From positions 1 to 32,500 of the forward strand of contig JABCYW010000042.1 of NCBI GenBank assembly GCA_013289985.1: DNA of 32,500 bases, written 5' to 3'. The stretch's first letter is position 1. Each line of letters begins with the position of its first letter. Source of the stretch: Betaproteobacteria bacterium. Lineage in GTDB: Bacteria; Pseudomonadota; Gammaproteobacteria; Burkholderiales; Burkholderiaceae_C. Below the pieces are notes generated by a model. The model ran no database searches, was not told the DNA's origin, and was given only the letters and a program-made list of their open reading frames with translations. This document shows, one piece after another, positions 27,393 through 32,500 of this stretch. The translations under genes were made by a program, and so were the position numbers.

Positions 27393-27941
27393 ATGACGCT
27401 TTTCCGCACCTTCCTCGGCGCGATCGCGCTGGCCGGGGCCTGCGCGTGCACGCCGACCTGGGACTGGCGCAGCGTTGCGCTGCCGGACACCCAGCTCGTG
27501 ACGGAGCTCCCCTGCCGGCCGGGGCGCTTCCAGCGCGACGTGACCGTGGCGGGCGTGCCGCTGAAGCTGTTCATGCTGTCCTGCGAGGCCGGCGGCGTCA
27601 CCTACGGCGTGGCGACCGCCGACGTGGGCGACCCGGCACGGGTGGACGCCGTGCTGTTCGCCCTGCGCGACAGTGCCGTCGCCGCGATCCGGTCGTCCGA
27701 TGTGCGCGCTGGCGCGTTGAACCTGGGCGGGATCACCCCGTTTTCAGGAAACTCCAGTGTCCATCTGCATGGCCAGCGTCCCGACGGCGCAAGGGTCGAC
27801 GAAGCGATCCGCGTGTTCGCGCGCGGCACGCGAGTGTTCCAGGCCAGCGCCGTGGGACAGTCGTTGCCCGAGGCGGCCCTCAAGCCGTTCGAGGAGGGTC
27901 TCCGATTCGACCTGGAAAAGCCGGTGGCCGGCCCCAATTGA
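27393..27941 (+). CDS. Hypothetical exported protein, possible lipoprotein
   Basis: The 182-residue protein is not recognised. Residues 1-18 form a signal-like sequence (MTLFRTFLGAIALAGACAC) with two Cys that could serve as lipidation sites, though the lipobox is not perfect. The rest is an alpha/beta mix: VTELPCRPGRFQRDV, MLSCEAGGVTYGVA, and VRVFARGTRVFQASAVG; Cys pairs could form a disulfide. The layout resembles small bacterial envelope proteins that read cleavable peptides, but no family was identified. A DUF-type assignment should be sought by profile search. No ribosome site is obvious. Confidence 0.7.
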   Translation: MTLFRTFLGAIALAGACACTPTWDWRSVALPDTQLVTELPCRPGRFQRDVTVAGVPLKLFMLSCEAGGVTYGVATADVGDPARVDAVLFALRDSAVAAIRSSDVRAGALNLGGITPFSGNSSVHLHGQRPDGARVDEAIRVFARGTRVFQASAVGQSLPEAALKPFEEGLRFDLEKPVAGPN

Positions 27942-28050
27942 GCTTCATGGCGATGCGCCGAGCTCCGGCAAGCGTGCAAAACAACCGCGAAAAGCGGCGA
28001 GTGCCCCTGCATGCGGACAGTGCGTATTAGGTTTGCCGAACTTCCCAGCC

Positions 28051-28056
28051 GATAAT
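28051..28056 (+). promoter_or_regulatory. -10 element for the PTS genes
   Basis: GATAAT followed by CG, 41 bases before the EIIA GTG. A weak TTAGGT lies 18 bases upstream. Confidence 0.4.
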
Positions 28057-28097
28057 CGTGCGTTTGCGTCGTCCCGAGACGCTCGGATTCCCCTCAC

Positions 28098-28547
28098 GTG
28101 GCCGCTGTACTGCTGATCGCTCATGCCCCCCTCGCCTCGGCGCTGTTGTCCGTCGCGGGACACTGCTATGGCGAAAAGGGCCATCTGTTCGAGGCCATCG
28201 ACGTCGAGCCGACGATGTCGGCCGAAGCCGTTGAAGCCCTCGCGCGCGAGGCGCTCGTCCGGCTCAACGCCCCGGAGGTGCTGGTGCTCACCGACGTCTT
28301 CGGCGCCACGCCGTGCAACGTCGCGCAGCGGCTGTCCGACGGCGTCAACGTGCGCGTGGTCGCCGGGGTGAACGTGCCGATGCTGTGGCGTTCGCTGTGC
28401 TATCTCGGCGAGCCGCTCGACGCGCTGGTCGCCCGCGCGGTCTCCGGCGCCTCGCAAGGCGTCATGCAGGTGGCGCAGACGCGTCCGCAGAACCAGGTCC
28501 AATCCCCGCTCTCGAATGATCCGAACCACGCTCGTCATCAGCAATAA
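28098..28547 (+). CDS. PTS EIIA of the mannose (ManX) type
   Basis: The 149-residue protein has phospho-accepting H9 (LLIAHAPLA) and the TDVFGATPCN motif typical of EIIA-Man. No EIIB/EIIC genes are near, so it is probably regulatory, as in other Burkholderiales where this EIIA with HPr and EI forms a transport-less phospho-relay. GTG 28098 is the start. HPr begins 32 bases before its stop, so the last ten codons of EIIA overlap ptsH. Confidence 0.9.
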   Translation: MAAVLLIAHAPLASALLSVAGHCYGEKGHLFEAIDVEPTMSAEAVEALAREALVRLNAPEVLVLTDVFGATPCNVAQRLSDGVNVRVVAGVNVPMLWRSLCYLGEPLDALVARAVSGASQGVMQVAQTRPQNQVQSPLSNDPNHARHQQ

Positions 28548-28785
28548 GCTGGGCCTTCACGCCCGCGCCTCCGCCAAGCTCACGAAGCTGGCCAGCAGCT
28601 TCAAGTGCGAGGTGTTCATGACCCGCAACAGCCGCCGCGTCAACGCCAAGAGCATCATGGGCATCATGATGCTGGCCGCCGGGCTCGGGTCCGAGGTCGA
28701 GCTCGAGACCGAGGGCGCGGACGAGCAGCAGGCCACCGACGCCATCACGGCGCTGGTCAACGACAAGTTCGGCGAAGGCCAGTAA
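28516..28785 (+). CDS. ptsH: Phosphocarrier protein HPr
   Basis: The 89-residue protein carries phosphate from EI to EIIA on H15 (GLHARASAKLTKLA). S46 in KSIMGIMML is the position phosphorylated by HPr kinase in species that have it; no such kinase gene is in the window. It overlaps EIIA by 32 bases in another frame, implying coupled translation. ptsI, usually next, is 2.6 kb downstream behind two other genes. Confidence 0.95.
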   Translation: MIRTTLVISNKLGLHARASAKLTKLASSFKCEVFMTRNSRRVNAKSIMGIMMLAAGLGSEVELETEGADEQQATDAITALVNDKFGEGQ

Positions 28786-28792
28786 GGCCCCG

Positions 28793-28808
28793 CCTGGCTC
28801 AGGCCAGG
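28793..28808. terminator. Hairpin over the acyltransferase stop codon
   Basis: CCTGGC (28793-28798) and GCCAGG (28803-28808) form a perfect 6-bp stem. The TCAG loop contains the minus-strand TGA stop of the OlsB-like gene. Located between convergent ends of ptsH and that gene; no T-run. Confidence 0.35.
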
Positions 28809-29635
28809 AAGTGGCGCTGGTAGCGCGCGGGGACGTCGGCCACGCGCGTGAGCATCGGCAGGTCGGCCGTGTTGAATTCCGGATCCCAGGCCGGCGCGCC
28901 GAGCACCTTCGCGCCCATGCGCAGGTAGCCCTTGATGAGCGCGGGCGGCTCCACGTCCAGCGACTGGTCGAGGTCATCCACCGGCAACGCCACGCGCGGT
29001 CGCACCTGCAGGTCCACCGAGGCCAGGTGGGTCTCGCGCAGGCGCGCCCACAGGCTCGCGGCGCAATGGCCGCCGTCGCGCATCGAGATGCTGGCGCAGC
29101 CGATCACCGTCTCCATGGCGTTGTGCTCCATGAACTGGGCCAGTGCGCCCCACAGCGCCAGGATCACGACGCCCGAGCGATGGTCGGGGTGCACGCAGCT
29201 GCGGCCGAGCTCCACCATCCGGTCGCGCAGCGGACGCAGGCGCGTGAGATCGAACTCGGTGTCGCTGTAGAAGCTGCCGGCGCGGCGCGCGGCGCTGGGC
29301 GTGAGCACGCGGTAGGTGCCCACGACCTCGCCCGGCTCGTCGTTGCCCGGCACGGTGCGCACGAGCAGGTGTTCGCAGAACTCGTCGAACAGGTCCACGT
29401 CATGCCCGGCAGGCGCGCCGGGCGCGGGCGTCGCCTGGGCTCCCATCTCGTCGACGAACACCTGGTGGCGCAGGCGCTGGGCGGCACGCACGTCGTCCAG
29501 GTGCCGGGCCCAGACCACCTGCAGGGTCGGCGCGACGTGCGAGCGCTGCGTGCGGCCCGCCGGCCGATCGGGGCGACGCAGGCCTTCCAGCGACCTCGAC
29601 GTGGCCGCGACCCTCGCATCGATCGATTCGCTCAT
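28799..29635 (-). CDS. OlsB-type N-acyltransferase (GNAT fold, ornithine-lipid synthesis candidate)
   Basis: The 278-residue protein has the pattern of OlsB/hemolysin-like acyltransferases: RLRHQVFVDEMGA, DLFDEFCEHLLV, VVGTYRVLTP, FYSDTEFDLTRL, ELGRSCVHPDHRSG, VIGCASISMRDGG and IKGYLRMGAKVLGAPAWDPEFNTADL. These enzymes transfer a 3-hydroxyacyl group from ACP to ornithine in phosphorus-free lipid synthesis; OlsA is not adjacent. Strong GGGAGA lies 7 bases before ATG 29635. The gene is oriented against ptsH and breaks the usual ptsH-ptsI order. Confidence 0.85.
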   Translation of the reverse strand: MSESIDARVAATSRSLEGLRRPDRPAGRTQRSHVAPTLQVVWARHLDDVRAAQRLRHQVFVDEMGAQATPAPGAPAGHDVDLFDEFCEHLLVRTVPGNDEPGEVVGTYRVLTPSAARRAGSFYSDTEFDLTRLRPLRDRMVELGRSCVHPDHRSGVVILALWGALAQFMEHNAMETVIGCASISMRDGGHCAASLWARLRETHLASVDLQVRPRVALPVDDLDQSLDVEPPALIKGYLRMGAKVLGAPAWDPEFNTADLPMLTRVADVPARYQRHFLA

Positions 29636-29774
29636 GGGTTTCTCCCGAACTATATGCAGGCGATGGTCGCGATCGGGGATGACGCCGCCGTGAATCGTTG
29701 GTGACCGCGGCGTGACTCCGCAGAAGGGCGAGTTCCGCTGGCGCGCGTCGGCCCTGCAGGCCTGCATCGACTCC

Positions 29775-29780
29775 TAGAAT
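29775..29780 (+). promoter_or_regulatory. -10 element for the flavoprotein gene
   Basis: TAGAAT, 33 bases before GTG 29814, followed by a GGGAGA ribosome site. No -35 recognised. Confidence 0.4.
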
Positions 29781-29813
29781 CCGGCGGCGCGGCAGGCGCG
29801 CGGGAGAACACGA

Positions 29814-31331
29814 GTGGATCGCAGGCACTTCCTTCGGGCAGGTGGCGGCGGCCTCGCCGCGTTGCTGGCGGGCTGCGGCGGGGGATCGTCGACCGCATCC
29901 CCGCCGAGCCCGCCCGGCGGACTGGTGAGCGGCGGCATCGACTTCGGGCCGCTCGCCTCGCGCCTGCAAGGCTCGCTGGTGCTGCCCTCCAATGCCGCCT
30001 ACGACAGCGTGCGCCTCCTCGCCAACACGCTCTACGACGGCATCAAGCCCGCTGCCGTCGTGCGCTGCGGCTCCGTCGCCGACATCCAGGCCGCGCTGGC
30101 CTTCGTGCAGCAGAAGGGCCTGGCCGTCACGGCGCGCTGCGGTGGCCACAGCTGGGCCGGCTATTCGACGACCACCGGCGTCGTGCTGAACGTCACCGCG
30201 CTGAACTCGGTCACGGCCAACGGCGACGGCACGGCCACGATCGGGGCCGGCGCGCGCCTGGCCGAGGTCTACTCAGGGCTGATCGCGCTGGGCGTGTGCA
30301 TTCCGTCGGGCTCCTGTCCCACCGTGGGCATCTCCGGCATCACGATGGGCGGCGGCATCGGCGTGCTCGATCGGAAGTTCGGCCTGACCTGCGACAACCT
30401 CGTGTCGGCCGACATCGTCACCGTCGACGGCCAGCTGCGCACCTGCAGCGAGACGAGCGAACCTGACCTGTTCTGGGCGATCCGCGGCGGTGGCGGCGGC
30501 AACTTCGGCATCGCCACGGCGTTCACGATCCGGACGCATCCGACGCAGGACATCACGGTCGCGCAAACCACGTTCCTGACACGGGACTTCGCCGCGGTGT
30601 TCAACGCCTGGCAAGCCTGGCCCCGATCCTTGCCCGACGACATCTGGGCGCAGATCTACGTGGGCATCTGGCAGGGCAACGGCATGTTCACGGTGACGGC
30701 GTACTGCCTGGGCAGCGCCGCGTACATGACGCCTTGGTGGAACGCCTTCCTCGCGTCCACCGGCGCGACGCCCGCCTCGTCGCCCACGCTCGTGCAGCAG
30801 AGCTACCACGACGTCGCGCTCGGCTCCTGCGCCGCCGGATCGGTCGCGCAGTGCAGCCTGCAGGCGTATTCCTCGACGGGAACGATCCAGCGCTACGCCG
30901 AGGTACTCAGCTCCGACTATTTCTCGCAGCCCCTGGCCGACGCGGGCATCCAGGCGCTCATCGACGCCGCCACCGCGCTGGCGCAGGCCAACGGCGTGGG
31001 GTCCTACATCTTCGACCACATGGGCGGCGCGCTCGGCCGGGTCGCCTCCGACGCGACGGCCTTCCCGCACCGCGATGCGCTGTTCAGCGTGGAGTACGCC
31101 TCTGCCGACGTCACCGGCCATCCCTACGACCCGGGCTGGGCCAACGGGATGCGCGCGGCCATGTCGGCCTGGAGCACCGGAGGGGCGTACGTCAACTACC
31201 TCGATCCACTGCTCGCGAACTGGCAATCCGCGTACTACGGCGCCAACTACGCGCGCCTGCAGCAGGTCAAGAAGGCGGTCGACCCGAACCGGGTGCTGAG
31301 CATGCCCCAGGGCATCGTCCCCGCAAGCTGA
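29814..31331 (+). CDS. FAD-binding oxidoreductase, berberine-bridge type, Tat lipoprotein
   Basis: The 505-residue protein starts with a Tat signal (R3-R4-H-F-L-R) and a lipobox LAGC21, so it should be exported folded and lipid-anchored. The PCMH-type FAD domain (about 75-260) has H112 in CGGHSWAGY and C168 in SGSCPTVGISGITMGGGIG, the two residues that bind FAD covalently in the bicovalent class. The C-terminus has the BBE motif (YYGANYARLQQVKKAVDPNRVLSMPQGI). Substrates of such oxidases include sugars and alkaloids; this one is unknown. It lies between ptsH and ptsI. Confidence 0.9.
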   Translation: MDRRHFLRAGGGGLAALLAGCGGGSSTASPPSPPGGLVSGGIDFGPLASRLQGSLVLPSNAAYDSVRLLANTLYDGIKPAAVVRCGSVADIQAALAFVQQKGLAVTARCGGHSWAGYSTTTGVVLNVTALNSVTANGDGTATIGAGARLAEVYSGLIALGVCIPSGSCPTVGISGITMGGGIGVLDRKFGLTCDNLVSADIVTVDGQLRTCSETSEPDLFWAIRGGGGGNFGIATAFTIRTHPTQDITVAQTTFLTRDFAAVFNAWQAWPRSLPDDIWAQIYVGIWQGNGMFTVTAYCLGSAAYMTPWWNAFLASTGATPASSPTLVQQSYHDVALGSCAAGSVAQCSLQAYSSTGTIQRYAEVLSSDYFSQPLADAGIQALIDAATALAQANGVGSYIFDHMGGALGRVASDATAFPHRDALFSVEYASADVTGHPYDPGWANGMRAAMSAWSTGGAYVNYLDPLLANWQSAYYGANYARLQQVKKAVDPNRVLSMPQGIVPAS

Positions 31332-31337
31332 GGCTGC

Positions 31338-31343
31338 TACATT
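31338..31343 (+). promoter_or_regulatory. -10 element for ptsI
   Basis: TACATT, 58 bases before the ptsI GTG, in the 70-base gap after the flavoprotein gene. It would allow EI to be expressed apart from HPr. Confidence 0.35.
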
Positions 31344-31401
31344 GCCTGGATGGGCAGGTCGGACGCCGCTGCGGCGAGCCGCCGCTCCACGGAGGAGTTT
31401 C

Positions 31402-32500
31402 GTGAGCATTCAGGTGTTCGGTCTGCCCGTGTCGCGCGGTGTCGCGATCGGCCGCGCGGTGCTCGTCGCATCGAGCCGGGTCGACGTCGCCCACTATTAC
31501 GTGGAGCCCGGGATGATCGAGAGCGAGGTCCGTCGCCTGCGCGCCGCCCGCGACCTCGTGGTGGAGGAACTCACCGCGCTGAAGGGCGACGTGCCCGAGG
31601 ACGCGCACGACGAGCTCGTGGCGCTGCTCGACGTCCACCTGATGCTGCTGCAGGACGATTCGCTGTCCGAGGCCACCCGGCAATGGATCGTCGAGCGCCA
31701 CTACAACGCCGAGTGGGCCCTGTCGTCGCAACTGGAGGTGATCGCGCGCCAGTTCGACGAGATGGAGGACGAATACCTGCGCGACCGCAAGGCCGACCTG
31801 GAGCAGGTGGTCGAGCGCGTCATCACGGCGCTGGGCCGCCTCGGGGGCGACGCGCTGGACGCCGCGGCGCCCCACGGCCCGCGCGACTTCGCGGGCGAAG
31901 ACCCGCTGGTGCTGGTGGCCAACGACATCGCCCCGGCGGACATGCTCAAATTCAGGCGCAGCGTGTTCACCGGCTTCGTCACCGACGTCGGCGGCCGCAA
32001 CTCGCACACGGCGATCGTCGCGCGCAGCATGGACATCCCGGCCGTGGTCGGGGCGCGGGAGGCAAGCCGCATCGTCAACCAGGACGACTGGATCATCATC
32101 GATGGCGACGCCGGCGTGGTGATCGTCAACCCCTCTCCCATCGTGCTCGAGGAATACCGCTTCCGCCAACGCCAGGTCGAACTCGAACGGGCGCGGCTGG
32201 ACCGCCTGCGCCACACGCCGGCGGTCACGCTCGACGGACTGCCCATCGAGCTGCTGGCCAACATCGAGCTGCCCAGCGACGCCCAGGCGGTGCTGGACGC
32301 CGGCGCCGTGGGCGTGGGCCTGTTCCGCAGCGAGTTCCTGTTCATGAACCGCGCGGGGCGGTTGCCCGGCGAGGAGGAGCAGTACGAGGCCTACAGCAAG
32401 GTGGTGCGGTCGCTGGCCGGGCTGCCGGTCACCATCCGCACGGTGGACATCGGCGCCGACAAGCAGCTCGACCGCACGCCCCAGCAGATGGAGCGCGTCG
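31402..32500 (+). CDS. ptsI: Phosphoenolpyruvate-protein phosphotransferase (PTS enzyme I), N-terminal part
   Basis: The gene starts with GTG 31402, behind GGAGGAG at 31391, and runs off the window; 366 codons are seen of about 580. The phospho-accepting histidine is H202 in GGRNSHTAIVARS, the HPr-binding helical region lies at about 30-140, and the beginning of the PEP-binding barrel follows (ELLANIELPSDAQAVLDAGAVGVGLFRSEFLFM). It takes phosphate from PEP and passes it to HPr. Its separation from ptsH by two genes is unusual for the order. Confidence 0.96.
   Translation, partial: MSIQVFGLPVSRGVAIGRAVLVASSRVDVAHYYVEPGMIESEVRRLRAARDLVVEELTALKGDVPEDAHDELVALLDVHLMLLQDDSLSEATRQWIVERHYNAEWALSSQLEVIARQFDEMEDEYLRDRKADLEQVVERVITALGRLGGDALDAAAPHGPRDFAGEDPLVLVANDIAPADMLKFRRSVFTGFVTDVGGRNSHTAIVARSMDIPAVVGAREASRIVNQDDWIIIDGDAGVVIVNPSPIVLEEYRFRQRQVELERARLDRLRHTPAVTLDGLPIELLANIELPSDAQAVLDAGAVGVGLFRSEFLFMNRAGRLPGEEEQYEAYSKVVRSLAGLPVTIRTVDIGADKQLDRTPQQMERV

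Noticed and set aside
27947-28030. 27-codon frame between the lipoprotein-like gene and EIIA
   Set aside because: No ribosome site or recognisable sequence; short frames of this size are expected by chance.

Overview
The window is a GC-rich chromosomal segment with strong G/C at third codon positions. It looks like a betaproteobacterium of the order Burkholderiales, probably near the Rubrivivax/Leptothrix/Roseateles group. This rests on gene content and order (aroG-RDD, phoH-ybeY, dacC-dat-ybeD-lipB-lipA, ManX-type EIIA-ptsH-ptsI, DUF1840, PccA) and on the protein sequences; it is inference, since no marker gene was compared with a database. About 41 protein genes are supported, plus one likely small RNA. 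I see no tRNA, rRNA, CRISPR array, prophage or insertion sequence.

Layout. 1-297: tail of a NUDIX-type gene. 443-2879: cytochrome b561 followed by three YceI-family periplasmic proteins. 2925-4919: DAHP synthase (aroG), an RDD membrane protein and a VOC protein. 4932-6134 (-): a PcaF/PaaJ-type thiolase with a palindromic operator candidate in front. 6337-9674: an HD-GYP protein and a degenerate GGDEF-EAL protein, overlapping by 4 bases, behind a good sigma-28 promoter match. 9684-11197: a small Ala/Thr-Pro-repeat protein (-), a stand-alone receiver protein and a DUF883 membrane protein, with two nearly identical 18-base dyads between them. 11290-12324: DUF1840 and a histidine phosphatase. 12321-14481: ruvB (-), the copper chaperone pccA (+) and ruvA (-). 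14545-16064: phoH and ybeY.

16061-18988 is a heme locus. hemB (-) and a hemJ-like gene (+) diverge from a 305-base gap that holds a structured small RNA with a strong terminator, matching the position of the betaproteobacterial anti-hemB RNA family, and a REP-like palindrome. A VanZ-family gene follows. 19035-24761: a 2Fe-2S thioredoxin-like ferredoxin, an alpha/beta hydrolase, dacC, a D-amino-acid aminotransferase, ybeD, an AP2-like orphan, lipB and lipA. 24758-27160: a TlpA-like lipoprotein (-) and a DUF4197 protein (+) with starts only 10 bases apart, then a degenerate hybrid histidine kinase (-). 27393-32500: a lipoprotein-like protein, EIIA and HPr, an OlsB-type acyltransferase (-), a Tat-exported berberine-bridge-type flavoprotein, and the start of ptsI, cut by the window end.

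Three themes recur. First, signalling proteins have lost catalytic residues while keeping their folds (GGDEF-EAL at 7611-9674, kinase/receiver at 26009-27160). Second, several genes have a -10-like hexamer 6-8 bases before the start codon and no Shine-Dalgarno sequence, suggesting leaderless mRNAs. Third, three convergent gene pairs end on one shared CTAG, and several stop codons sit inside perfect hairpins. The best leads for new biology are the small RNA with an exposed CCUCC loop, the paired GTAG-N8-CTAC sites, the dead c-di-GMP module and the AP2-like protein inside the lipoate locus.
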